Source: an uncultured Pelagibacteraceae bacterium (lineage in GTDB: Bacteria; Pseudomonadota; Alphaproteobacteria; Pelagibacterales; AG-422-B15). Taken from it: a stretch of 64,000 nt of DNA. The stretch is from contig CACLWE010000007.1 of NCBI GenBank assembly GCA_902610585.1, forward strand, positions 1 through 64,000. The letters are read 5' to 3'. The notes under the pieces were generated by a model. That model had not been told where the DNA came from. It made no database searches and saw nothing but the letters and a program-made list of their open reading frames with translations. The stretch's first letter is position 1, and each line of letters opens with the position of its first letter. Made by a program: the position numbers and the translations under genes. Of the stretch, positions 8,815 to 18,283 are shown piece by piece.

Positions 8815-9444
8815 ATGGGTTTTAAATCTAATTTTTTATTCAGTACTAGTTTTATTGTATTTCTATTTGCGTTGATGTTTCCAATTAAAGGATTGTTTGC
8901 CAGCAATACATTAAAGGGGATGCAGTTAGGTGATAGCGACGCACCAGTGAAAATTATTGAATATAGGTCGCTCACTTGCAGTCATTGCGCAGACTTTAGT
9001 AATGACACCTTTGCAGAAATTAAAGAAAATTATATCGATAAAGGTAAAGTGAATTTTGAATTGAGACCTTTTGCTCTCAATGCGATTGATCTTAACGCTT
9101 TTAAATTACTTCATTGTGTTGATGAAAATGATTTTTTTGCAATGGACAAAATTTTGTTTAAAGATCAAAAAAAATGGATTGTAACTAATCAGAGCGATAA
9201 AGTACTGGAAAACAGCACTAATGCACTTAAGAATTACGGGGCCCTATTCGGCTTATCTGAGGAGGCGTTTAATAGCTGTATGGAAAATGAGAATATTACT
9301 GATTTTATACTTGAGCAGCGCATAGAGGGTGTTGAAGAGTATGATATATCTTCAACTCCAACTTTCATAATCAATGGTGAAATTTATGCAGGTAATATGT
9401 CGATTAATGAATTTGATGAAATCATTGAAAAAGAAATTTATTAA
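8815..9444 (+). CDS. DsbA-like periplasmic thiol-disulfide oxidoreductase
   Basis: A 209-residue secreted thioredoxin-fold protein. I start at the ATG at 8815, which gives a clean signal peptide (hydrophobic residues 8-27, ending KGLFAS); in-frame ATG 8782 and TTG 8767 would add a charged leader. The active site is CSHC (Cys55, Cys58), and the cis-proline loop is SSTPTF near residue 180. Between them lies the DsbA-type helical insertion. Family members put disulfides into, or reshuffle them in, periplasmic proteins. No DsbB partner is seen. Its stop and the smc start overlap as TAATG, so the two are co-transcribed, a pairing that is common in alphaproteobacteria although no functional link is established. 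Confidence 0.88.
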   Translation: MGFKSNFLFSTSFIVFLFALMFPIKGLFASNTLKGMQLGDSDAPVKIIEYRSLTCSHCADFSNDTFAEIKENYIDKGKVNFELRPFALNAIDLNAFKLLHCVDENDFFAMDKILFKDQKKWIVTNQSDKVLENSTNALKNYGALFGLSEEAFNSCMENENITDFILEQRIEGVEEYDISSTPTFIINGEIYAGNMSINEFDEIIEKEIY

Positions 9445-12035
9445 TGAAATTTAAAAAAATAAAAATTCTAGGTTTTAAATCATTTGTTGATCCTACTGAA
9501 TTATACATCGATGAGGGTTTAACAGGCATAGTTGGTCCTAATGGATGTGGTAAATCAAATGTTGTTGAGTCCCTAAGATGGTGCATGGGAGAAACCTCTG
9601 CAAAAAGCATGAGGGGTTCAGGAATGGAAGATGTAATTTTTTCTGGTACATCAGATAGACCAGCAAGAAATAATGCTGAAGTAACAATCTATCTTGATAA
9701 CGAGGAAAGAAACGCGCCGTCTGAATTTAATGATCAAACTGAAATTCAAGTTAAAAGAAAAATAGAAGTTGAAAAGGGATCAGATTATAAAATTAATGGT
9801 AAAGACGTTAGAGCTAGAGATGTACAAAGATTATTTGCAGATTTATCTACAGGAGCTCATTCTCCATCCTTGATCAGCCAAGGACGCGTAGGTTCATTAA
9901 TAAATGCTAAACCTATAGATAGACGCTCCGTATTAGAAGAAGCGGCAGGAATATCTGGGTTACATTCGCGAAGACATGAAGCAGAGCTAAAATTGAAAGG
10001 TGCAGAAACTAATCTTCAAAGGGTTAAGGATTTGATGAAACAATTAAATAATCAAATCAATAGTCTTAAAAAACAAGCTGAACAAGCTGAAACCTACCGC
10101 TCAGTATCGTCTGAAATTAACAAATTAGAGGGTATTGTTTTATTCCTAAAGTGGACATCTTTAAAAGAATCTTATGAAAAGTCAGATGAGAATTTAAGAT
10201 CAAGTGAGTCTCAAATCCAAAAATTTACGTTGCAGGTAACTCAGGCTACTAATGAACAATTAAGAGCCAATGAGAAAATTAAGCCTTTAAGAGATAAAGA
10301 GATTGAGTCTGCGGCAAAATTAAATCGTATTAATCTCGAGAGAGAGTCATTGGATCATGAGGAAGAACGAATAAAAGAAGAAAAAAGAAATCTTGAAAAC
10401 GTGATTCAACAAATAATCAGCGATAGTGAGAGGGAGCAGTTTCAACTGGAAGATGCTAAAAAAGATCTTGATTTATTAAATGCAAGAAAAGATCTCTCTA
10501 ATAACGAAGAGTTTCAAGAAATAAACAATGAAAAAATTGATCAACTTAAGTCAGAAAAGGATACCTTGGAAACAGAGATTTCAAATCTTGAGCAACAAAT
10601 AGAACAATATAATCAGATTAAAAATTCTAAAAGAGATGATTGGCAAGACACTTTGATTAAAGCAGAAAATTTGAAATCAAGGCAATCAACTTTAAAAGAC
10701 GTGGAAGGTTATGATGATCCGGAGAAATGGACAAATATATTTAAAGAAAAATTTTACAATGATCTTGGTGAAATCAGTGAGAAAGTGGATCAAGCATGCA
10801 ATATTTCAAACGAAGCTAAAGCAAATTATGACAGAGCAAGTAATGAGGCAAAAAATGCGGCAACATTATCAATGGAATTAAGAGAAAAACTTAGACAAAA
10901 GGACGTTGAACAAAAACAAAGTGATTGGACATATGAATTTCAGAGATTGAATAAAACAATTAAGTCATCTCAGGAACAAATCGAAACATTGCAAAAAAGA
11001 AAAATAAAAACTGAGCAAGAGCTAGAGAAAATATCTAATCGACCGGAAGAAATTGCCCAGAGAAGAGGTCAATTAATTGAAACAAAAGGTTTCGCAGAAA
11101 CAGAGAGGCAGTTTGCAGCTGATCGTTTAGCTGAAGCTGATAATGAATTAAAAAAAATTGAGACTAATTTAAGAAAAGCCCAAAATGATCTCGCTAATAT
11201 AAGAGAGTCTAAAGGAAGAACAGAAGCAACAAAGGAATTAGCTGAATCAAGATTAAAAGAATTAGAATACGAGTCAAAAGAGAAATTTAATTGTATTCCT
11301 AGTGAAATTGTAAATTCTCTCTCTATATCAGATGATCTTGAAACTATGAGAGCTAACCTCGAGAGAACTGAGATGAGACTTGATCGACTTAAGCAGCAGC
11401 GTGAAACAATGGGTGCTGTGAATTTAAGGGCAGATTTAGAAACAAAAGAAATAGATGAAGAGCTTGAAAAAATGACCACTGAAAGAGAAGATTTAGAAAA
11501 CGCAATCAAAAAAATGAGGGAGTCTATAGAAGATTTAAATAAAGAAGGTAGAACAAGACTGCTTGGAGCGTTTAAAACTGTAAACACACATTTCAAAGAA
11601 GTTTTTGTAAAATTATTTAACGGAGGAAAAGCGCACCTTGAACTTATAGACTCTGATGATCCGCTTGAAGCGGGGCTTGAAATGATGGTAAGTCCACCAG
11701 GTAAAAAACTTCAGTCAATGTCATTGTTATCTGGTGGGGAACAGGCACTAACAGCATTATCACTAATCTTCGCTGTATTTTTAACAAATCCTTCGCCAAT
11801 TTGTGTACTTGATGAGGTTGATGCGCCACTGGATGATGCAAACGTCGATAGATTTTGTGGTCTTTTAGATGATATTACAGAAAAAACGAATACCAAGTTC
11901 TTAATTATAACTCACCACGCGCTCACAATGTCGAGAATGGATAGATTGTTTGGAGTAACTATGGCTGAACGAGGTGTCAGTCAAATTGTCTCTGTAGATC
12001 TTAAAAAAGCTGAAGAAATTGGAGCTGTTGCCTAG
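9444..12035 (+). CDS. smc: Chromosome partition protein SMC, short form
   Basis: An ABC-type ATPase of the condensin complex. The N-terminal head is complete (FKSFVDPTEL, Walker A GPNGCGKSN near residue 33, Q-loop ISQGRVGSLI). The C-terminal head has the signature LLSGGEQALTAL near residue 759 and Walker B CVLDEVDAPLDD near 787, followed by LIITHH. The protein has only 863 residues, against roughly 1150-1200 for typical bacterial SMC. The shortage is in the middle: between the two coiled-coil arms (about 165-410 and 450-685) only some 40 residues around GYDDPEKWTNIFKEKFYNDL remain where a globular hinge of 150-200 residues would be expected. scpA and scpB are not in the window. The reading frame is intact, so this looks like a real compact form. 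Confidence 0.92.
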   Translation: MKFKKIKILGFKSFVDPTELYIDEGLTGIVGPNGCGKSNVVESLRWCMGETSAKSMRGSGMEDVIFSGTSDRPARNNAEVTIYLDNEERNAPSEFNDQTEIQVKRKIEVEKGSDYKINGKDVRARDVQRLFADLSTGAHSPSLISQGRVGSLINAKPIDRRSVLEEAAGISGLHSRRHEAELKLKGAETNLQRVKDLMKQLNNQINSLKKQAEQAETYRSVSSEINKLEGIVLFLKWTSLKESYEKSDENLRSSESQIQKFTLQVTQATNEQLRANEKIKPLRDKEIESAAKLNRINLERESLDHEEERIKEEKRNLENVIQQIISDSEREQFQLEDAKKDLDLLNARKDLSNNEEFQEINNEKIDQLKSEKDTLETEISNLEQQIEQYNQIKNSKRDDWQDTLIKAENLKSRQSTLKDVEGYDDPEKWTNIFKEKFYNDLGEISEKVDQACNISNEAKANYDRASNEAKNAATLSMELREKLRQKDVEQKQSDWTYEFQRLNKTIKSSQEQIETLQKRKIKTEQELEKISNRPEEIAQRRGQLIETKGFAETERQFAADRLAEADNELKKIETNLRKAQNDLANIRESKGRTEATKELAESRLKELEYESKEKFNCIPSEIVNSLSISDDLETMRANLERTEMRLDRLKQQRETMGAVNLRADLETKEIDEELEKMTTEREDLENAIKKMRESIEDLNKEGRTRLLGAFKTVNTHFKEVFVKLFNGGKAHLELIDSDDPLEAGLEMMVSPPGKKLQSMSLLSGGEQALTALSLIFAVFLTNPSPICVLDEVDAPLDDANVDRFCGLLDDITEKTNTKFLIITHHALTMSRMDRLFGVTMAERGVSQIVSVDLKKAEEIGAVA

Positions 12036-12045
12036 TATATTGAAA

Positions 12046-12318
12046 ATGAATAATGATGCTAATTCTCTTGAAAATAGAATAAAAAAAGCAAAAGAAGGTC
12101 AGTCTATTAAAGAAGCTAAAGCCCCCAAACCATTCGGTAAAATCATGAAAGTAGTGGTTGAAATTGTCGCAGCAATGGCTGTTGGACTAGGAATTGGTTT
12201 GCTGATTGACAATTATTTTAATACAAGACCCATCTTCACATTAATTTTCTTTCTCTTAGGTAGTGCAGCAGGAATTCTAAACGTTTTTAGGGTTGCAAAA
12301 AGTCTTCAAAATAACTAA
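12046..12318 (+). CDS. atpI: ATP synthase protein I (AtpI)
   Basis: A 90-residue protein with a charged N-terminus and two membrane segments; the first is VVEIVAAMAVGLGIGLLID and the second follows TRPIFTLIFF and ends in GSAAGILNVFR. The glycine-rich pattern and the position directly before atpB mark it as AtpI, which helps c-ring assembly. The start is the ATG at 12046; a longer frame from TTG 12019 would begin inside smc. It is only 10 nt after smc, and atpB follows 11 nt later. Confidence 0.85.
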   Translation: MNNDANSLENRIKKAKEGQSIKEAKAPKPFGKIMKVVVEIVAAMAVGLGIGLLIDNYFNTRPIFTLIFFLLGSAAGILNVFRVAKSLQNN

Positions 12319-12329
12319 AAAATATATCG

Positions 12330-13070
12330 ATGGCTGCTGATAATCCCATAGATCCTATACACCAATTTGAAATATCAAAAATTGCAGATATCCAGTTAGG
12401 TGGTATTGATATTTCATTTACAAACTCTTCTTTATTTATGGTATTCGCGCTCGCTGCAACAATGGCGCTATTTGTTATTGGTCTTTCTAAAAAATCTATC
12501 ATACCAAACAGAATGCAGATGTTATCAGAACTTTCTTATAACTTCATTGCGAACATGTTACGAGACCAAGTAGGTGATCAAGGAAGGGCTTATTTTCCGT
12601 TCATATTTTCATTATTTATGTTCATTTTCTTTTGCAATTTTATAGGCCTAATACCGTATACGTTTACTGTAACAAGTCACTTAATTGTAACGTTCGCTTT
12701 TGCTGGACTTATATTTATTGCAGTCACAATAATCGGCTTTGTAAAAAATGGATTAGGATATTTAAGAATTTTTTATCCATCTGGTATTCCAATTTTTCTA
12801 GCGCCTCTCATTGTTCCAATTGAAATCATTTCATACTTATCAAAACCAATCAGTTTATCAGTCAGACTTTGTGCAAACATGCTAGCGGGTCACAGCATAT
12901 TAAAAATATTTGCGGGATTTATTGTAATGCTAGGCTTTTTAGGATTTGCACCATTAGTTTTTTTGGTCGTGTTATATGCATTAGAAACTCTTATTGCAGC
13001 ACTCCAGGCATATATTTTTACAATTTTAACATGTATATATCTTAATGATGCCCTTCATCCGGATCATTAA
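12330..13070 (+). CDS. atpB: F0F1 ATP synthase subunit a
   Basis: A 246-residue integral membrane protein with five or six hydrophobic segments that forms the proton half-channels facing the c-ring. The essential helix is present: SLSVRLCANMLAGHSILKI contains the invariant Arg that separates the half-channels, and the C-terminal helix ALETLIAALQAYIFTILTC is typical. Length is as expected. The gene follows atpI and precedes atpE, in the alphaproteobacterial arrangement in which F0 genes are kept apart from the F1 genes (none are seen here). Confidence 0.97.
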   Translation: MAADNPIDPIHQFEISKIADIQLGGIDISFTNSSLFMVFALAATMALFVIGLSKKSIIPNRMQMLSELSYNFIANMLRDQVGDQGRAYFPFIFSLFMFIFFCNFIGLIPYTFTVTSHLIVTFAFAGLIFIAVTIIGFVKNGLGYLRIFYPSGIPIFLAPLIVPIEIISYLSKPISLSVRLCANMLAGHSILKIFAGFIVMLGFLGFAPLVFLVVLYALETLIAALQAYIFTILTCIYLNDALHPDH

Positions 13071-13322
<252 letters not shown>

Positions 13323-13327
13323 GAAAA

Positions 13328-13879
13328 GTGAAAATCTTATTAAAAGCTTTTCTATTAACTGCGCCAATTAATTTTGCTTATGCTGCAGAGGGCCAGAAAT
13401 CTGCTGGTCTTCCGCAGATGGATATTGCTACATTTCCATCTCAATTATTTTGGCTTGTAATTACGTTTTCACTTTTATACCTGTTCATGTGGAAATTTGT
13501 AATACCAAGGTTAGGTGCAACAATTGAAGAAAGAAGAGATAAGATTTCAAATGACATTAATGATGCTGACAATCTTAATACAGAAGCAACTGATATATTA
13601 AAAAAATATGATGAGCAAATGGCAAGTGCATCACAAGAATCAAATGAGATTATTACTAATTCTAAAAAAGCAATGCTTGATCATTTAGAAATGCTTAAAA
13701 AAGAAAATGAAGAAAAAGTAAACTCCCTAATCTCTGAGTCTCAAGCTAAAATAAAAGCTCAAGAAGAAAAATCTAAGATTGAAATAAGAAATGCAACGTT
13801 AGATACCGTTAAAGCTATAGTATCACGATATATTGAAAATATTCCTTCAGATGAGGAAATAAATAAGAAATTAAACTAA
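13328..13879 (+). CDS. atpG: F0F1 ATP synthase subunit b'
   Basis: A 183-residue stator subunit that begins with GTG, 5 nt after the atpE stop. It has an N-terminal leader (MKILLKAFLLTAPINFAYAAEG), one membrane helix (LFWLVITFSLLYLFMWKFV) and a long, charged coiled coil to the C-terminus. The sequence PQMDIATFPSQLFWL before the membrane helix is typical of alphaproteobacterial and cyanobacterial b' subunits rather than b. It pairs with the b subunit encoded next to form the peripheral stalk. The gene is called atpG, atpX or atpF' depending on the annotation. Confidence 0.92.
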   Translation: MKILLKAFLLTAPINFAYAAEGQKSAGLPQMDIATFPSQLFWLVITFSLLYLFMWKFVIPRLGATIEERRDKISNDINDADNLNTEATDILKKYDEQMASASQESNEIITNSKKAMLDHLEMLKKENEEKVNSLISESQAKIKAQEEKSKIEIRNATLDTVKAIVSRYIENIPSDEEINKKLN

Positions 13880-13895
13880 TGCTAGGAAGTATTTA

Positions 13896-14390
13896 ATGTC
13901 ATCATTCTTTTCAGATCCATCGTCTTGGGTATTAGTAGCCTTCATAATATTTGTCATAATTGCGCTTGTAATCAAAGCGCCATCAATGATTGCGAAACTG
14001 CTTGATAGTGAAATTGATAAAATCAAATCTGAGTTAATTAATGCCCGAAAATTAAAAGAAGAAGCAAATTCTCTTTTAGCTGATTACGAGAGAAAGGTTC
14101 AGTCTGCTGATGAGGAAGCAAAGGCAATTATTGATCAAGCAAAGGAAATTGCAAAGAATCACGAAGAAGAGTCAAAGTTAAAAGCAGAAGAATTTATTAA
14201 AAGAGCCGAACAGCAAGCCATAGAAAAGATATCAAGGGCTGAAAAAATGGCTATATCAAAAGTTAATGATGAGATTGTAAATAACTCAGTAAATATTGCT
14301 GAAAAAATTATCTCGGAAAGCATCAACGACCAAAGTGCAGATAAGCTTGTAAAACAATCAATCGATCAAATAAATAAACTTAAGGTATAA
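13896..14390 (+). CDS. atpF: F0F1 ATP synthase subunit b
   Basis: A 164-residue stator subunit with one N-terminal membrane helix (SWVLVAFIIFVIIALVIK) and a long alpha-helical coiled coil rich in Ala, Lys and Glu. It begins 16 nt after the b' gene and closes the F0 cluster. Together with b' it makes the heterodimeric peripheral stalk. An AT-only inverted repeat lies in the 40 bp between this gene and thrB. Confidence 0.93.
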   Translation: MSSFFSDPSSWVLVAFIIFVIIALVIKAPSMIAKLLDSEIDKIKSELINARKLKEEANSLLADYERKVQSADEEAKAIIDQAKEIAKNHEEESKLKAEEFIKRAEQQAIEKISRAEKMAISKVNDEIVNNSVNIAEKIISESINDQSADKLVKQSIDQINKLKV

Positions 14391-14430
14391 TTTATTATTT
14401 ATATCTCTCTTTCTAAGCTATAAATAAATT

Positions 14431-15393
14431 ATGGCAGTCTATACGCACATATCTAGAGAAGAATTGGATCTTTTTACTGATCATTATAGTATTGAAAATA
14501 TTCTTGAATTTTCAGGTATAAAAGGTGGAACTTCTAATTCAAATTATTTACTAAAGACTCTAGAAAAAAATTACATACTTACAATTTTTGAGGAAAGAAC
14601 AAATCAGGATAATCTTCAATTCTTTTTTGATCTAATGAATCATTTGAATAAAAACAATGTAAAGTGCCCTGAGGTAATACAAGATAAAAAAGGAAATTAT
14701 TCGAACTCAATTCAAAATAAGAAAGCTGTAATCACATCGTTCTTAAAAGGTAGGTCAATAGATCAAATTAAACCAATACACTGTGCATCTTTGGGCTCCA
14801 CTATCGCAAGAATGCATAAAGAATCAGCTAGACTTGAAATGACTAGAGAAAATGAGCTTGGATTTGTAAACCTCAGTAGCTTAATGCAAACTTTAAAAAA
14901 TTTTGATGATAAAATAGACGCACAGGTAATTGATTTAATCAATGAAGAATATACTTTCCTATCTGGAAACCTTGGTCATAGTTTACCTTCAGGTATAATT
15001 CATGCAGATCTTTTTCCAGATAATATTTTTTTTGAAGGTAATGAGGTTACAGGTATAATAGATTTTTATTTTGCATGCACCGATTATTATGCTTACGAAA
15101 TTGCTATCTGTCTAAATGCATGGTGTTTTGAGCCAAATAATAACGAATTCAATCCAACAAAAGCAAAACATTTATTGGGCAGTTACAATCATTTGCGAGG
15201 ATTTTCAGAGGAAGAAAAGAAAGCTTTACCTCTTCTTACAAGAGCATCATCTCTAAGGTATCTACTAACTCGTTTAATCGACTACTATTCGCATGATGAT
15301 AATGAACTGATCCTTAAAAAGGACCCTAATGAGTATCTCACTAAACTCCAATTTCACCAATCCGTTAAAAAAGTAGGCGAATATGGCCTCTAA
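14431..15393 (+). CDS. thrB: Homoserine kinase type II (ThrB)
   Basis: A 320-residue kinase of the aminoglycoside-phosphotransferase fold, which in alphaproteobacteria phosphorylates homoserine in threonine synthesis. The N-terminal MAVYTHISREEL and the nucleotide loop GGTSNSNYLL are characteristic of this ThrB type; the catalytic loop is IIHADLFPDNIFF (Asp as base) followed by the metal-binding GIIDFYFACTDYY. Length is standard. It overlaps rnhA by 11 nt, a pairing found widely in the class. The next enzyme of the pathway, threonine synthase, is encoded about 1.5 kb further on, on the other strand. Confidence 0.95.
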   Translation: MAVYTHISREELDLFTDHYSIENILEFSGIKGGTSNSNYLLKTLEKNYILTIFEERTNQDNLQFFFDLMNHLNKNNVKCPEVIQDKKGNYSNSIQNKKAVITSFLKGRSIDQIKPIHCASLGSTIARMHKESARLEMTRENELGFVNLSSLMQTLKNFDDKIDAQVIDLINEEYTFLSGNLGHSLPSGIIHADLFPDNIFFEGNEVTGIIDFYFACTDYYAYEIAICLNAWCFEPNNNEFNPTKAKHLLGSYNHLRGFSEEEKKALPLLTRASSLRYLLTRLIDYYSHDDNELILKKDPNEYLTKLQFHQSVKKVGEYGL

Positions 15394-15817
15394 AAAGGTT
15401 GTTATGTACACCGATGGAGCTTGCTCAGGCAATCCGGGCAATGGAGGTTGGGGAGCTTACATTGAAATTGATGATAAGAAAATTGAGTTAAGTGGATCTG
15501 AAAACAACACCACAAACAACAGAATGGAATTAAAAGCAGTTATTTATGCTCTAGGTTATCTTAATGAAAAAAGAGACATAATAATTTTCACGGACTCAAA
15601 GTATGTTATGCAAGGTATTCAGGAGTGGATAAAAAAGTGGAAAACCAATAATTGGAAGACCGTACAAAAAAAAGACGTAAAAAATAAAGATCTTTGGGTT
15701 GAATTAGACAATCTGACCGATAAACACTCGATTAAATGGGAGTGGGTAAAAGGTCATTCAGGTGATTACGGAAATGAAATTGCTGATAGACTAGCTGTCA
15801 CCCAGATAAAAAGATAA
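15383..15817 (+). CDS. rnhA: Ribonuclease HI
   Basis: A 144-residue enzyme that degrades RNA in RNA-DNA hybrids such as R-loops and Okazaki primers. It has the full signature YTDGACSGNPGNGGWGAYI with the first catalytic Asp, then Glu in NNRMELKAVI, Asp in IFTDSKYVMQGI, and the C-terminal VKGHSGDYGNEIADRLA with the last His and Asp. The basic handle WIKKWKTNNWKT is present. Its start lies inside the end of thrB. With rnhB it gives the cell both RNase H types. The convergent peroxiredoxin gene ends 1 nt away. Confidence 0.97.
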   Translation: MASKKVVMYTDGACSGNPGNGGWGAYIEIDDKKIELSGSENNTTNNRMELKAVIYALGYLNEKRDIIIFTDSKYVMQGIQEWIKKWKTNNWKTVQKKDVKNKDLWVELDNLTDKHSIKWEWVKGHSGDYGNEIADRLAVTQIKR

Positions 15818-15818
15818 G

Positions 15819-16304
15819 TTATAGTAAATCCAACATTTTATTTGCTCCACTAACATCAACTTTACCACCATCAACTTCGACAAAAAATTTCTCAATAATT
15901 CCATCATTAACAAGCAATGAGCATCTTTTCGTCTTGATCGAAGTTCCAAATGTGTCGGGGTAGTCTGTACCCAATGATTTTGCAAACTCAGCCTTACTAT
16001 CTGATAAAAATTTTATTTTTCCATTTGATCTAGACATTTCCTCCCATGCCGACATAGTAAATATGTCATTAGTTGCAAAACATATAATTTCATCAATAGC
16101 TTTTTCTTTAATTTTGTCAGCATTCTCTATGAAGCCAGGTAAATGATTTCGAGCACACGTTGGTGTAAATGCACCTGGTACACCAAAGATTACTATTTTT
16201 TTCCCTTTGCAGAAGTCCAATATCTTTAATGGTTGTGGACCTTTATCCTTGTCCATAAAAACTAAAGTTTCATTTGGCAATTCGTTTCCAATTAAATCTG
16301 ACAT
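15819..16304 (-). CDS. Peroxiredoxin (Prx5-like)
   Basis: A 161-residue thiol peroxidase that reduces hydrogen peroxide and organic peroxides. The active site GVPGAFTPTCARNHLPGF carries the peroxidatic Cys in the Prx5 motif PGAFTPTC, and the later FATNDIFTMSAWE segment is typical of the same group. The sequence TKRCSLLVNDG near the C-terminus supplies a second cysteine that could resolve the sulfenic acid or be incidental. No fused glutaredoxin domain is present. It is the last gene of the minus-strand run starting with ctaC, and meets rnhA tail to tail. Confidence 0.92.
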   Translation of the reverse strand: MSDLIGNELPNETLVFMDKDKGPQPLKILDFCKGKKIVIFGVPGAFTPTCARNHLPGFIENADKIKEKAIDEIICFATNDIFTMSAWEEMSRSNGKIKFLSDSKAEFAKSLGTDYPDTFGTSIKTKRCSLLVNDGIIEKFFVEVDGGKVDVSGANKMLDLL

Positions 16305-16322
16305 TTGACGACAATACTAAAT

Positions 16323-16898
16323 TTATTCTTTAATACAAGATAAAAGTAAGTGATCCTCCCACTTACCATTGATTTTCAAATATTGTCTTACTAAACCTTC
16401 AATGCAAAAATTATTTTTTTCAAGTGTTTTTAAAGAACGCTCATTTCTTGGTAGGCACGCTGCCTCTACTCTATGTAAATTCAATTCATCAAAAATAAAT
16501 TCTTTGATAAGCTTTATTGATTCACTCATTAAACCTTTGCCCATCTTAGTTTCACAAATCCAATACCCAATTGAGCAGGATTGAACTACACCTCTTTGAA
16601 CATTATTTATATTAATTTCGCCAATCAAATTATTATCATTTTTTTCAAATATCAGAAAGGAATATGCATTGTCATCTAATGCGAGTTTTTCAAAATATCT
16701 TACTCTTTTTACAAATGAGCTTCTTTCAAGCTCATTTGGTGACCATGTAGGTTCCCACGGTTTTAAATATTTTTTGTTTTTTTCTTTTAATGAAGACCAT
16801 GATTTCCAATCTTTATAATCAGGAGGTCTTAGGATAATATTTTCTCCTCTCCTCTCAAATGTTATCTTTTTGGGATAATAAGTTGTTAAAAATGACAC
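16323..16898 (-). CDS. GNAT acetyltransferase, RimJ-like
   Basis: A 191-residue GNAT-family protein. It opens with ILRPPDYKDW, a pattern shared by RimJ/RimL-type N-terminal acetyltransferases, and contains the acetyl-CoA loop ETKMGKGLMSE (Q/RxxGxG/A-like) followed by LNLHRVEAACLPRNERSLKTLEKNNF, the classic end of this family. RimJ acetylates the N-terminus of ribosomal protein S5; the substrate here is not shown. Its ATG shares a base with the thrC stop, so it is translated from the same message. GNAT genes downstream of thrC are common in alphaproteobacteria. Confidence 0.85.
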   Translation of the reverse strand: MSFLTTYYPKKITFERRGENIILRPPDYKDWKSWSSLKEKNKKYLKPWEPTWSPNELERSSFVKRVRYFEKLALDDNAYSFLIFEKNDNNLIGEININNVQRGVVQSCSIGYWICETKMGKGLMSESIKLIKEFIFDELNLHRVEAACLPRNERSLKTLEKNNFCIEGLVRQYLKINGKWEDHLLLSCIKE

Positions 16899-18283
16899 TA
16901 GCTTATCTGCTCCTTAATGAATTCTTTAATTCGCATTGTGTTATTTTCCATTTTATACATTTTTTCTTCAGCATCAAATAAGTAGTTGTATTTACTCATT
17001 AAATTTAAACCTTCACCTATTGATTTTTCAACTACCTCAGAAAATTTAACAGGGTGAGCTGTTGCCAAAACAAAATTAAGCCTATCCACATCTTTTTCAA
17101 ATCTTGATGCATCCAGTCCTGTGGCAGTGTGGGGGTCAATGACATATGAAAAATTATCTTTCACAGATTTGATTGTGTTTTGAACGGTATCCATCGAAGA
17201 ACTATTCGAGCTAAATACCTCTCTAACTTTTTCTAAATTTTCCTCAGATATTGATATTTTTCTTTTTTTTTCAAAATTTTCCATTGATGCTTTTGTTTCA
17301 GTATTTGATTGATTAAGTATATCAAAAAGTAATCTTTCAAAATTACTTGCTACCTGAATATCCATACTTGGGCTTGATGTTTTTATGACTGTTTTAGACT
17401 CATATACTCCTGACTTTATAAATCTATTTAGAATATCATTTTCGTTAGTAGCTACTATTAATTTATTGATAGGTAATCCCATTTTATATGACACATATCC
17501 AGCATAAATGTCTCCAAAGTTACCAGTTGGGACAGAAAAATTAACTTTATTGGAAGCTCTTTCAGTAAAATTAATAAATGTATAAAAGTAATATACTGAT
17601 TGAATAATGATTCTTGCCCAATTAATTGAATTAACTGCTGATATATTATTATACATACTATAATTTGTATCTTTTAAAATATCTTTAACAATTTTTTGAC
17701 AGTCATCAAAAGTTCCTTCTACTTCACAAAGAAAAATATTTTCCTGATTAACAGTAGACATCTGTCTTCTCTGAAATTCTGAAATCCTACCCTTAGGATA
17801 TAAGCAAAAAATATTTATATTGTTGCTTTTTTTTACTGCGTTTATAGCAGCTGATCCTGTATCGCCTGATGTTGCTACTATAAGATTTATTTTTTTCTTC
17901 TCTTTTTCTAAAAAATGATCAAAAAGAGGGATAAGTAATTGCATTGCGAAGTCTTTGAAGGCTAAAGTTGGGCCATTGAATAGCTCCACTATTATTTCGT
18001 TTTTATTAAGCTCCTTGAATGATACACAGCCACTTTCTGTAAAGTTATTTGAATACGCTTCTTTGATAATCCTCTTTAATTGATCGGACTCTATTTCGTC
18101 ACCAATAAATGGAGATAAAATAATTTCTGTTAAGTCCTCATAACTTACATTTCGATTAATATCTTTATGATTAATATTTGGCCAATTTTCAGGAATAAAT
18201 AGGCCTCCATCATTTGCTAAACCAGCAAATAAAACTTCTCTAAACCCAAAGTAATCGCTGCCCCTTGTGCTTCTATACCTCAT
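16898..18283 (-). CDS. thrC: Threonine synthase
   Basis: A 461-residue PLP enzyme that converts O-phosphohomoserine to threonine. The N-terminus MRYRSTRG is typical of the proteobacterial form. The PLP lysine lies in NGPTLAFKDFAMQ, followed by the phosphate-binding ATSGDTGSAAINA. Late motifs VIDPHTATGLDA and LATAHPVKFSEVV are as in the family. It overlaps the SURF1 gene by 11 nt. Many relatives have an M16 peptidase gene between thrC and the acetyltransferase gene; here it is missing and the two genes touch. Confidence 0.95.
   Translation of the reverse strand: MRYRSTRGSDYFGFREVLFAGLANDGGLFIPENWPNINHKDINRNVSYEDLTEIILSPFIGDEIESDQLKRIIKEAYSNNFTESGCVSFKELNKNEIIVELFNGPTLAFKDFAMQLLIPLFDHFLEKEKKKINLIVATSGDTGSAAINAVKKSNNINIFCLYPKGRISEFQRRQMSTVNQENIFLCEVEGTFDDCQKIVKDILKDTNYSMYNNISAVNSINWARIIIQSVYYFYTFINFTERASNKVNFSVPTGNFGDIYAGYVSYKMGLPINKLIVATNENDILNRFIKSGVYESKTVIKTSSPSMDIQVASNFERLLFDILNQSNTETKASMENFEKKRKISISEENLEKVREVFSSNSSSMDTVQNTIKSVKDNFSYVIDPHTATGLDASRFEKDVDRLNFVLATAHPVKFSEVVEKSIGEGLNLMSKYNYLFDAEEKMYKMENNTMRIKEFIKEQIS

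Noticed and set aside
11069..11596. A 175-codon open frame on the minus strand inside smc
   Set aside because: It is antisense to the coiled-coil region of smc, is extremely Ser/Leu/Phe-rich as expected from reversed Glu/Lys codons, and has no family features.
14397..14425. AT-only inverted repeat ATTTATA ... TATAAAT between atpF and thrB as a terminator
   Set aside because: The stem has no G or C, the loop is 15 nt and no T-run follows; it may be a chance feature of AT-rich sequence.
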